Positions 28,089 through 36,934 of a DNA stretch of 56,765 nt are shown one piece after another. The position numbers and the translations under genes are program-made. The DNA is from an uncultured Clostridia bacterium. GTDB taxonomy: Bacteria; Bacillota; Clostridia; Oscillospirales; Acutalibacteraceae. The stretch is from the NCBI GenBank assembly GCA_944380765.1, contig CALWIO010000012.1, positions 1 through 56,765 on the forward strand. The letters are read 5' to 3'. Under the pieces are notes generated by a model, which saw nothing but the letters and a program-made list of their open reading frames with translations, did not search any database and was not told the origin of the DNA. Each line of letters begins with the position of its first letter. The first letter of the stretch is position 1.

Positions 28089-29297
28089 ATGGATAAGAAA
28101 AGCAAAAAGGCTGTCGAAACCACGGCGGCTGAAAAGACCAAGGCCCAAAAGGACCCCAAAAAGCGCAAAAAGCTGAAAGCGGCTCTGATAGCGGTAATAT
28201 CGGTCGTACTTGTGATTGCAGTGGCTCTCGGAGCTTTCGTTATTCATAAATTCAGTCTTATTGAATTTGATACGGACGAGTCCACCACAATAGACCCCAA
28301 TCAGGAGTTTGTGGAGAACCAGGACGAAATTGTGGATTTCGGCGAGATTGACGACGCGACCGGCTCGGATTATAAGAGTATTCTTAAAAACTGGGCGACC
28401 AACGGCGGAGCCAAGATGAGCAGCAAGAATGTTATAAATATCCTGCTGATCGGCAGCGACGCCTCCTCTGAGGACGCCGGCAGAACTTCCATTACCGATA
28501 AGGGCAACACCGACGCCATGATTCTTGTTTCCATTGACAAGGTAAACGAAAAAATCAATATGGTGTCCTTTATGCGTGACAGCTATACATATATGGCGGG
28601 CTTTGACCGCTACGCAAAGCTGAACGCGGCGTGCGCCAACGGCGGTCCGGCATACCTTGTGGAAACCATTGAAAACGATTATAAAATTGAGATAAACGGC
28701 TACGCCCTGGTGGACTTTGACTCGTTCAGACAGGTTATTGATGTGCTGGGCGGAGTGACCGTTGATGTGCCCAAATATGTGGCGGATTATCTTAACAGAA
28801 GTCCCGACTATAACGGTGACGAACCTGTTCCCTACGGTGACGGTGTTCTTCTCAACGGTGAGCAGGCTCTGGCTTTCAGCCGTGTAAGGTATACCGACGC
28901 CGACGGCGATGTGAGCCGTGTAGAGCGTCAGCGCCAGGTTATCAGCGCGCTTATAAACAAGTGCAAGGACGCCAGCCTCTCGCAGATTAACGATGTTGCC
29001 GATGTGGTGCTTGCCAATGTAAGAACAAATGTCAGCCGCAAGTCCATTCTCAGCTACGCGGCTCAGGCGGTGACCGACGGCTGGGCGAAATTCGAGATAA
29101 ACGAAATCACAATGCCCACTCCCGACACCCGCTACGGTTACAGCGGCTCATCGTGGATATGGGTTATCGATTATCCTCTTGCCGCTCAGAAATTGCAGCA
29201 GGAGCTTTACGGTCAGACAAATATTAAGCTTGAAGAGGACAGAGTAACCGCCATCACCATAATGGGCGGATATGTAACAAAAGTATCGCAAGATTAA
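28089..29297 (+). CDS. LytR-CpsA-Psr family cell-wall polymer ligase
   Basis: 402 residues. Transfers teichoic acid or capsule precursors from the lipid carrier to peptidoglycan. A Lys-rich cytoplasmic tail (1-33) and one membrane helix (about 35-57) anchor it. The extracellular LCP domain starts 'NVINILLIGSDAS', with 'GNTDAMILVSIDKVNEKI', 'VSFMRDSYTYM', 'DFDSFRQVIDVLGGVTVDV' and 'LAFSRVRYTDADGDVSRVERQ', the last carrying the pyrophosphate-binding arginines. ATG follows GAAAGGAAAG. Target polymer not predictable. Confidence 0.93.
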   Translation: MDKKSKKAVETTAAEKTKAQKDPKKRKKLKAALIAVISVVLVIAVALGAFVIHKFSLIEFDTDESTTIDPNQEFVENQDEIVDFGEIDDATGSDYKSILKNWATNGGAKMSSKNVINILLIGSDASSEDAGRTSITDKGNTDAMILVSIDKVNEKINMVSFMRDSYTYMAGFDRYAKLNAACANGGPAYLVETIENDYKIEINGYALVDFDSFRQVIDVLGGVTVDVPKYVADYLNRSPDYNGDEPVPYGDGVLLNGEQALAFSRVRYTDADGDVSRVERQRQVISALINKCKDASLSQINDVADVVLANVRTNVSRKSILSYAAQAVTDGWAKFEINEITMPTPDTRYGYSGSSWIWVIDYPLAAQKLQQELYGQTNIKLEEDRVTAITIMGGYVTKVSQD

Positions 29298-29331
29298 AAG
29301 ATAAGCAGATAAACTGATAAGGAGCGTTTTT

Positions 29332-30432
29332 ATGAACGGTACAAACAATCCCAACGGTCAGTTTGGAGCATGGGGGCAGCAGGCGCAGTTTCCTCCGGCG
29401 GGCTGCGGATATTATCCGCCCAACGGTTACAACGGAGCGTTTAATCCTTTTGACGCGGAGTATTTCAATAAGCTCAAACAAAAAAAGGCGGAAAAAAAAA
29501 TAATAGGAACCATGGGAAAACTCACCGCGGCAGCGATAATTATCTATAATGTTTTAGCCTTCGGGGTAATTTTCCTTATCGGCGTTTTGTCCTCGGTTTA
29601 TGAGAAAGTAGCAATGCTCATAACCGACACGCCTATGTATTTATCCTTTGAGGCGATAGGCTCGGTGCTGTTTTTAGGCTCGGCGTTTCTGTTTATGTAT
29701 ATAATGCTCCGCAAAAAAAAGCTGGCGGGGCTTCTGCCTCTGGGCACCACATACAACCGCAAGGCTTCGGTGTATCTGGGCATGATTATGCTGCCGATAG
29801 TGCTGATTTCCACAATACTTATAAATATAATATCCTATTTCTTTCAGGCGTTGGCCGGTCTGGAATTTTCAAGCGGAGTTGATTCTCTTACCTTTAACGG
29901 GCCGCTTGAAATATTTATGGCGGTCATTTCAATGGCGGTTGTGCCGGCTCTTGTTGAGGAGATTGCCATAAGGGGAATAGTAATGCAGCCTCTGCGCCGT
30001 TACGGCGACTGGTTCGCCATTGTGGTGTCGGCTCTTATATTCTCGCTTCTTCACGGCAATATGGTGCAGATACCATATACCATGGCGGCAGGAATTTATT
30101 TCGGCTTCGCGGCGGTTTCAACGGGCAGCCTCTGGGTGCCCATCGTCCTGCATTTCTGCAACAATTTGTTTTCGGTCATAATAACCTGCGTTGACAGCGC
30201 CGCGCCTGAGGCTTCCGAAACGGTAACAGCCGTTATGCTCGGCGTTATAGTGCTTGTCGGAATTGTGGGCGCGATAGGCTTTGCCGGAACAAAATTCAAG
30301 CCCTATTTTGCCGCAGGCGTAAAAACTCTCACTCTCGGCGAAAAAATCAAGGCGTATTTCCTTAACGCTCCTATGATTGTGGCGGGAATTATACTGCTCG
30401 CTTCAATAGCGATGAGCGTTTCAAGCTACTGA
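29332..30432 (+). CDS. CPBP-family intramembrane metalloprotease
   Basis: 366 residues. The first 55 residues are cytoplasmic and Pro/Gly/Asn-rich. About eight membrane helices follow. The three CPBP motifs are present: 'VEEIAIRGIVM' (EExxxR), 'FSLLHGN' (FxxxH) and 'VLHFCNN' (HxxxN), forming the metal site. Relatives process prenylated or membrane peptides (Rce1, bacteriocin immunity); no substrate is visible here. ATG follows AAGGAG. tadA begins one base after its stop. Confidence 0.9.
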   Translation: MNGTNNPNGQFGAWGQQAQFPPAGCGYYPPNGYNGAFNPFDAEYFNKLKQKKAEKKIIGTMGKLTAAAIIIYNVLAFGVIFLIGVLSSVYEKVAMLITDTPMYLSFEAIGSVLFLGSAFLFMYIMLRKKKLAGLLPLGTTYNRKASVYLGMIMLPIVLISTILINIISYFFQALAGLEFSSGVDSLTFNGPLEIFMAVISMAVVPALVEEIAIRGIVMQPLRRYGDWFAIVVSALIFSLLHGNMVQIPYTMAAGIYFGFAAVSTGSLWVPIVLHFCNNLFSVIITCVDSAAPEASETVTAVMLGVIVLVGIVGAIGFAGTKFKPYFAAGVKTLTLGEKIKAYFLNAPMIVAGIILLASIAMSVSSY

Positions 30433-30433
30433 T

Positions 30434-30895
30434 ATGGAAGAAAAAGAAATTTTTATGGGGCGCGCGCTTGAACTGGCGCGCCTTTCTGCCCGTGAGGGCG
30501 AGGTGCCGGTAGGCGCCGTGGTGGTCTGCGAGGGCAAAATCGTGGGCGAGGGCAGGAACCGCCGCGAAAGCGGAAAAAACGCCCTGTGCCACGCCGAAAT
30601 TGAGGCGATTGACTCGGCTTGCCGGTCGCTGGGCGGCTGGCGGCTGTGGCAGTGCGATTTGTATGTCACTCTGGAGCCGTGTCCCATGTGCGCCGGCGCC
30701 ATAATAAATTCAAGAATAAAAAATGTGTATTTCGGAGCTTATGACGAAAAAAACGGAGCGGTTTGCTCCGTTGCCGGTCTGTTCGATATGAACTTTACCC
30801 ATAAACCCCGTTACGAGGGCGGAGTACTGCGTGAGGAATGCGCCGGAATACTTTCCTCGTTTTTCAAAGAACTAAGGCAGGTGAAGAAAAAATGA
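30434..30895 (+). CDS. tadA: tRNA adenosine(34) deaminase TadA
   Basis: 153 residues. Converts A34 to inosine in tRNA-Arg(ACG). Zinc and catalytic motifs are HAEIEAI (about residues 52-58) and 'LEPCPMCAGAIINSRI'. It overlaps mnmE by the ATGA sequence, pairing two wobble-position tRNA modification genes. Confidence 0.96.
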   Translation: MEEKEIFMGRALELARLSAREGEVPVGAVVVCEGKIVGEGRNRRESGKNALCHAEIEAIDSACRSLGGWRLWQCDLYVTLEPCPMCAGAIINSRIKNVYFGAYDEKNGAVCSVAGLFDMNFTHKPRYEGGVLREECAGILSSFFKELRQVKKK

Positions 30896-32253
30896 GCACT
30901 GTTGCCGCAATTTCAACGGGTATGGCGCCCGGAGGAATCGGTGTGGTAAGAATTTCCGGCGAAAAGGCTGTTGAAACGGCGCAGAAAGTTTTTTCTTCCT
31001 TTTCCGGAAAAAAGCTGTCCGAAATCGGCGGCTATCATGCCCTTTACGGCAGGGCGCGCGATGAAAAAGGCGATATTGACAATGTTATAGCGCTGGTTTT
31101 CAAAGCGCCTAAAAGCTATACGGGCGAAGATGTGGTTGAAATTTCCTGCCACGGCGGACTTTATGTTACTAACCGGGTGCTCAAAGCGGTGCTTCGCGCG
31201 GGCGCCGAGCCTGCCGGACCCGGCGAATTTACCAAAAGGGCGTTTTTAAACGGCAAAACCGACCTGTCTGCCGCCGAATCGGTTATGAATATGATTTCCG
31301 CGCAGGGCGAGCAGGCGGAAAAAATAGCCCTCTCGGTTATGGAGGGCAGGCTTTTTAAGCAGATAAAGGAAATTTCCGACAGCCTTTTGTACGATATGGC
31401 GCTTTTGTCGGCGTGGGTTGATTATCCCTACGAGGAGATTGAGGAGCTTTCCGGCGAAAATCTGAGCGCCCATGTGAAAAACGGCATTGAAAAATTGGAC
31501 GCCCTCATAAAAGGCTTTGATAAAGGGCAGATTATCCTTGAAGGGGTTGACACCGCCATTGTCGGCCGCCCCAATGTGGGAAAATCCACCCTTATGAACC
31601 TGCTTTCGGGAACGGAAAAGTCAATAGTGACCGAAATTGCCGGAACAACAAGGGATATTGTAGAGGATACGGTCAATTTAGGCTCTGTAACTTTGCGCCT
31701 TGCGGATACCGCCGGAATGCGCAGTACCGAGGATACGGTAGAGAGTATCGGCGTTGAGCGGGCGGTAAAAAGGCTTGAAAGCGCGGGACTTGTGCTCGCG
31801 GTGTTCGATTCCAGCCGTCCCTTGAACGAGGAGGACAGGCGGCTTATCGGGCTTTGCCGCGGCAAAAAAGCGATTGCCGTTATCAATAAAACGGATTTAG
31901 ACGGAAATTATCTATTTGATGAGATAAGCGAAAATTTCGCCAAGACAGTTTTTATCTCAGCCAAAACCGGAGAGGGCAGACAGCAGCTTGAAGAGGCGGT
32001 CGGGAGCGTTCTCGGCACCGCCGATTTTGACTGTACGGGAGCCGCCCTCGTAAACGAAAGACAGCGCGACTGCTGCAAAAAGGCGCTTGACGCCCTTGCG
32101 GACGCGCAAACCGCCGTTGAAACGGGAATGACTATGGACGCGGTCACGGTCTGCCTTGACAGCGCCGTTGAAAACCTGATGACGCTTACGGGCGAGCGCG
32201 CGACCGATATGGTTGTGAACGAGATTTTCTCAAAATTCTGCGTGGGAAAATAA
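30892..32253 (+). CDS. mnmE: tRNA modification GTPase MnmE
   Basis: 453 residues from the ATG at 30892 that overlaps the tadA stop; GGCAGG lies upstream. Works with MnmG on U34. The N-terminal tetrahydrofolate domain has 'PGGIGVVRISG' and 'GPGEFTKRAFLNGK'. The inserted G domain has GRPNVGKST (225-233), DTAGMR and NKTD. The C-terminus 'FSKFCVGK' contains the invariant cysteine. In most Firmicutes mnmE lies between jag and mnmG; here a terminator occupies that spot and the gene sits on the other replichore. Confidence 0.97.
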   Translation: MSTVAAISTGMAPGGIGVVRISGEKAVETAQKVFSSFSGKKLSEIGGYHALYGRARDEKGDIDNVIALVFKAPKSYTGEDVVEISCHGGLYVTNRVLKAVLRAGAEPAGPGEFTKRAFLNGKTDLSAAESVMNMISAQGEQAEKIALSVMEGRLFKQIKEISDSLLYDMALLSAWVDYPYEEIEELSGENLSAHVKNGIEKLDALIKGFDKGQIILEGVDTAIVGRPNVGKSTLMNLLSGTEKSIVTEIAGTTRDIVEDTVNLGSVTLRLADTAGMRSTEDTVESIGVERAVKRLESAGLVLAVFDSSRPLNEEDRRLIGLCRGKKAIAVINKTDLDGNYLFDEISENFAKTVFISAKTGEGRQQLEEAVGSVLGTADFDCTGAALVNERQRDCCKKALDALADAQTAVETGMTMDAVTVCLDSAVENLMTLTGERATDMVVNEIFSKFCVGK

Positions 32254-32398
32254 AAGAATTGAAACAGCAAAAAAGCCCATAGATAAAAAATAACTTAATC
32301 AGCGTAAAATTTAAGCTTGTTCCCTGACGGGAAACGGCTTGATAAAATAAAATACAGCGGGCAGTTAAAAACTGTCTGTTTGAAAAGAGGTCTTTAAA

Positions 32399-33220
32399 AT
32401 GAGTGAAGGATGCAGCGGAAACTGCGCCGGCTGCGGCGAGAACTGCGAGAGCAGAAAAGAGGATATGCGCACGCCGCTTAACGCGCTGAGCAGCGTTAAA
32501 AAGGTAATAGCGGTAGTAAGCGGCAAGGGCGGAGTAGGCAAAAGCCTTATAACCTCAATGCTTGCGGTAACAGCTCAGTCAATGGGTTATCAGTCGGCGG
32601 TGCTTGACGCCGATGTAACCGGCCCGTCAATTCCGCAGGCTTTCGGCCTGCACGGTAACGCCGAGGGCAGCGACGAGGGCATTTACCCCATGCAGTCAAG
32701 GCTGGGCGTAAGAGTGATGAGCGTAAATCTGCTTTTGGAAAAAGAGGACCAGCCCGTGGTGTGGAGAGGTCCCGTAATTTCCGGCGTTATCAATCAGTTC
32801 TGGCAGGAGGTTGTCTGGGGCGATGTGGACTTTATGTTCGTTGATATGCCGCCCGGAACGGGCGATGTGCCCCTTACCGTGTTCCAGTCTTTGCCCGTTG
32901 ACGGCATAATCATCGTCACAACTCCTCAGGATCTGGTAACGCTTATAGTCAAAAAAGCGGTCAATATGGCAAAGCTTATGAATGTGCCGATTCTCGGAAT
33001 CGTTGAGAATATGAGCTACTTTGAGTGTCCCGACTGCGGCAAAAAGCACAGCATATTCGGCGAGAGCCGCCTTGAAGAGGCGGCGGCGGAAATGGAAATT
33101 CCCGTGCTTGCCCGCCTGCCCATTAACCCTGCCAACGCCGCCCTTGTGGATAAAGGCGCCATTGAGCTTTGCGAGGAAAAGCAGTTCGAGAAGATTATAA
33201 AGGATATTGCCGAAAAATAA
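32399..33220 (+). CDS. Mrp/NBP35-type iron-sulfur cluster carrier ATPase
   Basis: 273 residues. Deviant Walker A 'SGKGGVGKSLITS' (41-53), 'VLDADVTGPSIPQAFG', 'DFMFVDMPPGTGDVPLTV' and the C-terminal 'ECPDCGKKHSIFGE' (CxxC) identify the family. The N-terminus carries four extra cysteines at 5, 9, 12 and 16 (CxxxCxxCxxxC), like eukaryotic NBP35 and distinct from plain bacterial Mrp. Binds and transfers Fe-S clusters. It stands alone after a 145-base gap, with a terminator about 50 bases downstream. Confidence 0.93.
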   Translation: MSEGCSGNCAGCGENCESRKEDMRTPLNALSSVKKVIAVVSGKGGVGKSLITSMLAVTAQSMGYQSAVLDADVTGPSIPQAFGLHGNAEGSDEGIYPMQSRLGVRVMSVNLLLEKEDQPVVWRGPVISGVINQFWQEVVWGDVDFMFVDMPPGTGDVPLTVFQSLPVDGIIIVTTPQDLVTLIVKKAVNMAKLMNVPILGIVENMSYFECPDCGKKHSIFGESRLEEAAAEMEIPVLARLPINPANAALVDKGAIELCEEKQFEKIIKDIAEK

Positions 33221-33270
33221 GAATTTTAAAGAGTATAACAATGCAGGCAAAACTTAATATTATTAAATTT

Positions 33271-33303
33271 AAAAGGGAGCGGACTGCGGTCGCTCCTTTT
33301 TTG
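33271..33303 (+). terminator. Terminator after the Mrp gene
   Basis: AAAAGGGAGCG, a 9-base loop, CGCTCCTTTTTT. Clear stem with a T-run. Confidence 0.85.
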
Positions 33304-33394
33304 CTTTACGCTTTAAAAATCAGGCTTTGCGCGTGGGGTCAGCCTGAAATTTATAAAAATTTCGCGGTATCTTTACGGCGGCCTTTCATGGTTA

Positions 33395-33423
33395 TGGACA
33401 AAACCCTTGTATTTTGCTATAAT
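33395..33423 (+). promoter_or_regulatory. Promoter of the secreted 745-residue protein
   Basis: TGGACA, a 17-base spacer, TATAAT. It starts transcription just before the ATG at 33475 and rules out the longer upstream frame. Confidence 0.7.
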
Positions 33424-33474
33424 AGCCTTGAAAATGCGGATAAAATTTTGTTTTACGCTATACGGAGTATTGTT

Positions 33475-35712
33475 ATGAAAAATATAATCTTAAAAAAACT
33501 GCCTGCCGCACTTCTGGCGGCGAGTCTGGCGCTTTCGGGCGCGCTTTCGGCTGCCGCGGCGGACAGTATGGCTTTAAACGGGGACGGCGGACTTTCGCAG
33601 AGCTATGTTTCAAAGGTGAGCTGCCTTACGGCGACCGCCGAGGAGGAAAAAGAGCTTGCCGAATTTTTAAGCGACGCGGTTTTTGTGTTCTCATCGGGCA
33701 AAAAAACGGCGCAGGAGACCGAAGAAACGGGCGTGATTTTTGATTTCAGCACAAGCAGCTATGAGGACTGTCTTGAAACCATGCTTTTCGCCTTTGACGG
33801 TACCTCGCGGCTTTATGACGCCTATTTTACCGACAGTCGCGCTCTCTCGGCGGAGGAGGTAAGCCTGCCCTATGAGCACAGCACCGCTGAGGGCGAAACC
33901 TCGGAGGTGACATATTACGCCTATTCAAAGGAAAATACGGACTGGATAATTCGCTCGGTTTTAAATCTTGACCCCTCGGCTGTCTCCTCATATAAGCCGG
34001 AAAAGCTCAACAGCGTAAGGCTGTATTACAGCGAGGACGAGTATATCGCCGAAAAACTGACAAAGGAATTGCCCGGAGCCGAGGCTGAGATAACCTCGGT
34101 AAATCAGAGGGAAAACGGAAAATATGAGGTCGCCTTTACCCTGCAAAAGAACGGCAAAACCCTCGCGCTCAAAGCGGTGGCGGCTTTAAAGGAGCTTTCG
34201 GGCGTTCGCCGCTGGACTCTTTATTATCTGGGCGACGGCAGCCTGATGACCGCGGCGCTCAGGGCCGACCCAATGCTTATTTCGGTTGACAACAACAGCT
34301 TTCCGAACGCCTCTTCCTCGTTTATATCCCTTGCGGAAAGAAACCGGTATTATATGACGGCTCAGGATATTGAAAAACTCACCGCAAGCAAGAGCGTTCA
34401 GTTGAGGAACGCCGTATATGAGTATATTATCGGCGGCTGGGACGGCTCCGCCTACGGAATATCCTCGGCAATGGCGCTGTATTTTGAAAGCAAGATTACA
34501 AAGGAGCAGTACAGCGGCGATTTGACAAAGGATTTCTACAAGCTGTCCTCGCCTGTTAAGGACAGCGCTCTGCGCTCGTTTATAAATTACTGTCAGGCGG
34601 CTCAGCTCATTTTAAACAAAGATGATGTCAGCCGTTATGACGAAAAGCTCGGCTCAGGCGCGCAGGAGAAAGCGCAGGTGCTCAAAGGAGCTGTCGCTTC
34701 GGCTCAGAAGGAAGAAGCCTTTATTCTCACCTGCCAGTGGGAAACCGCCTCGGGCATTTCGGCGCAGGCTTTTGTATGCTGCGGATACTCGGCGGGCGAG
34801 GACGGGGCGCACCGCTTGGTGCTTATCGACCCGGATAACAGATACTCAAAGGTCTATCTTGAAATATCGTCCGATTACGGCGAATGCGCTTTTGAGGGCG
34901 CCTATGAGGGCTCGTCGGTATTTATGGTCGGCTGTCAGTCGCTCAACGCGGCGGCGTATTCGGGCGCGGCGGCTGAAAATTACGAGGGCAGGAGCCTTGT
35001 TATTCTCGAAAGAAATTCCGAAATCCGCCTTACCAACGCCGGGGGCGAGGAGCTGCTGCTGGGCGGCGGCGAGTTTTCGGGGAATATGGAATACAGAGTT
35101 GAAGGCTATGTTTTCAACGGAGCGTCAAACAGCGCCGAAATGCTTGTTTCCGTGCCGGAGTCGGACAGCTTTATAGCCGAAACCGAAAAAGACACGCTTG
35201 ACTTGACAATTTCGGGCGGCAACGGAATTTTCTGCGGAGTGGACGGCACAAATATCCAGAAAGTCACCGTAAAAAAAGGAGAAATCACCGTTGAGGGCAG
35301 CAATATGGCGTATTCCGTTTCCGCGCTTTCCGGTCAGGAGGAAGTAGGCGTAGTCAATATCCGCGGAGGTGAAACCAAACGGCTTTTCCTTGCCGTGGGC
35401 GAGTCGGTGACGGTCACCAGCGAAAGGCGGCAGAATGTCAAAATCGCCCTTGTCTTAAAGGACGGAACAATTAAGGAGTGCGACTACCTGCCCGGTCAGT
35501 TTGAATATACCGTAACCACCGATTTGGTGGACGAGTGCATGGCGGCAGAAAAAACAAACCATATCAAGGTGCTTGTTTTCTTCGGCTGTTTCGCCTGCGT
35601 GATAGCTATGTCCGCTGTTGTGACGGTTATAATAGTCAGCGACCGGCGCAAAAAGCAGAAAACCGTAAATGAAGCCGAAAATACGGAGAATACCGGCAAT
35701 ACGGGCGGCTGA
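33475..35712 (+). CDS. Secreted, C-terminally membrane-anchored protein with protease-like core
   Basis: 745 residues. ATG at 33475 follows CGGAG and starts a signal peptide (1-27, ending SAAAADS). One membrane helix near the C-terminus ('VLVFFGCFACVIAMSAVVTV') and a Lys-rich cytoplasmic tail make it a single-pass surface protein. No family is recognised with confidence. Residues 320-345 read 'GGWDGSAYGISSAMALYF', which resembles the W-x-GSCYGM nucleophile segment of papain-like proteins found in related bacteria, but Ala326 stands where Cys would be. Later 'GISAQAFVCCGY' sits where 'GHAVVAYGY' would hold the His. If that comparison is right, the fold has lost catalysis. The C-terminal part looks like beta-sandwich domains. 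Confidence 0.65.
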   Translation: MKNIILKKLPAALLAASLALSGALSAAAADSMALNGDGGLSQSYVSKVSCLTATAEEEKELAEFLSDAVFVFSSGKKTAQETEETGVIFDFSTSSYEDCLETMLFAFDGTSRLYDAYFTDSRALSAEEVSLPYEHSTAEGETSEVTYYAYSKENTDWIIRSVLNLDPSAVSSYKPEKLNSVRLYYSEDEYIAEKLTKELPGAEAEITSVNQRENGKYEVAFTLQKNGKTLALKAVAALKELSGVRRWTLYYLGDGSLMTAALRADPMLISVDNNSFPNASSSFISLAERNRYYMTAQDIEKLTASKSVQLRNAVYEYIIGGWDGSAYGISSAMALYFESKITKEQYSGDLTKDFYKLSSPVKDSALRSFINYCQAAQLILNKDDVSRYDEKLGSGAQEKAQVLKGAVASAQKEEAFILTCQWETASGISAQAFVCCGYSAGEDGAHRLVLIDPDNRYSKVYLEISSDYGECAFEGAYEGSSVFMVGCQSLNAAAYSGAAAENYEGRSLVILERNSEIRLTNAGGEELLLGGGEFSGNMEYRVEGYVFNGASNSAEMLVSVPESDSFIAETEKDTLDLTISGGNGIFCGVDGTNIQKVTVKKGEITVEGSNMAYSVSALSGQEEVGVVNIRGGETKRLFLAVGESVTVTSERRQNVKIALVLKDGTIKECDYLPGQFEYTVTTDLVDECMAAEKTNHIKVLVFFGCFACVIAMSAVVTVIIVSDRRKKQKTVNEAENTENTGNTGG

Positions 35713-35741
35713 TAACCCGCATTAAAACCGAATAAAAGCAG

Positions 35742-35775
35742 AAAACCCGCCCCGGAATTTATTCAGGGCGGTTTT
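35742..35775 (+). terminator. Terminator before the restriction island
   Basis: AAAACCCGCCC, a 13-base loop, GGGCGGTTTTA with one bulged C. It separates the core-gene block from the R-M island. Confidence 0.75.
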
Positions 35776-35791
35776 ACGGTATAAAATGGTA

Positions 35792-35820
35792 TTGCTATTA
35801 TTCTAGATTAAGAATATAAT
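35792..35820 (+). promoter_or_regulatory. Promoter of the restriction-modification operon
   Basis: TTGCTA, a 17-base spacer, TATAAT, followed after 18 bases by the ribosome site GGAGG of the methylase. Confidence 0.75.
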
Positions 35821-35852
35821 AAAACAAAGAATTAAAGACACGGAGGATTACG

Positions 35853-36923
35853 ATGGATTTTATGTCAACAAAAGAAGCCGCCCAAAAGTGGGGAATTTCA
35901 CAAAGACGAGTCGCCGTTCTTTGTTCTGAAAACAGAATATCCAACGCGGCTATGATAGGAAACATGTGGCTTATTCCCATTAATACCGAAAAGCCGAAAG
36001 ATGCGAGAAGCTTAAGATATTCAGAATCGTTAATTCAAAAGGCAAAACCGTTTTTAAAGTGGGCTGGCGGTAAGGGTCAATTACTAAGTGAATTAGAACA
36101 ATATTATCCCTTTAAAGATAATAAAATTACAAAATATGCAGAGCCGTTTGTTGGCGGAGGAGCAGTATTATTCGACATATTAAATAAGTTTGCAATAGAA
36201 GAGATATATATTAGTGACATAAACAGGGAATTAATTAATGCATATAAGGCTATCAGCAAAGATGTTAATACTTTAATAGAGTTATTAAATAAATATCAAA
36301 ATGAATTTTGCATATTAGAAGCGTCAAAACGAAAAGAGTATTATATCAATAAAAGGGACAGATATAATTATATAAAATTAAACGGTGATATAAATATAGA
36401 CATTGAAAAGGCAGCTTTGATGATATTCCTTAACAAAACCTGTTTTAATGGTTTATATAGAGTAAATAAAAAAGGGCTTTTTAATGTTCCGATGGGGTCA
36501 TACAAAAACCCGTTAATATGTGATGAAAATAATTTAAGAACAGTATCTGAAAAGCTTAAAAATGTAAAAATTGTGTTTGGGGACTATAAAATGTCATCGG
36601 ATTTTATTGACCAAAACACTTTTGTATATCTTGATCCTCCTTACAGACCGATTTCAGATACGGCAAGTTTTACATCATACAACGAATATGTTTTCAATGA
36701 CAGCGAACAAAAAAAACTGGCAAAATTTTTTCGTATGATGGATAAAAGAGGCGCAAAAATTGTTTTAACCAACTCAGATCCAAAGAATACGAAAGAAGAT
36801 GATAGCTTTTTTGATTGTTTGTATTCAAATTATAAAATTAAGCGAGTCAAAGCCAATAGGATGATTAATTGCAAAGGCTATGCACGCGGAAAAATTAACG
36901 AATTATTGATTTCAAATTTTTAA
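35853..36923 (+). CDS. dpnM: DpnII-type adenine methylase (GATC) with N-terminal HTH
   Basis: 356 residues. Residues 1-50 are a helix-turn-helix of the excisionase type ('MSTKEAAQKWGISQRRVAVL', then 'GNMWLIP'). Residues 65-356 are a Dam/M.DpnIIA methylase: 'FLKWAGGKGQLL' (67-78), 'YAEPFVGGGAVLFD', 'NKTCFNGLYRVNKKG.FNVP' and catalytic DPPY (261-264). Expected to make N6-methyladenine in GATC and protect against the endonuclease encoded next. The fused HTH may let it regulate its own operon. Base use is much more AT-rich than the flanking genes, a sign of transfer. Confidence 0.93.
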   Translation: MDFMSTKEAAQKWGISQRRVAVLCSENRISNAAMIGNMWLIPINTEKPKDARSLRYSESLIQKAKPFLKWAGGKGQLLSELEQYYPFKDNKITKYAEPFVGGGAVLFDILNKFAIEEIYISDINRELINAYKAISKDVNTLIELLNKYQNEFCILEASKRKEYYINKRDRYNYIKLNGDINIDIEKAALMIFLNKTCFNGLYRVNKKGLFNVPMGSYKNPLICDENNLRTVSEKLKNVKIVFGDYKMSSDFIDQNTFVYLDPPYRPISDTASFTSYNEYVFNDSEQKKLAKFFRMMDKRGAKIVLTNSDPKNTKEDDSFFDCLYSNYKIKRVKANRMINCKGYARGKINELLISNF

Positions 36924-36934
36924 GGAGCATATTT

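Noticed and set aside
32310..32335. Inverted repeat GTTCCC-TGAC-GGGAAAC in the mnmE-mrp gap as a Noc site or terminator
   Set aside because: Arms are short and unequal, there is no T-run, and it does not match the Noc consensus closely enough.
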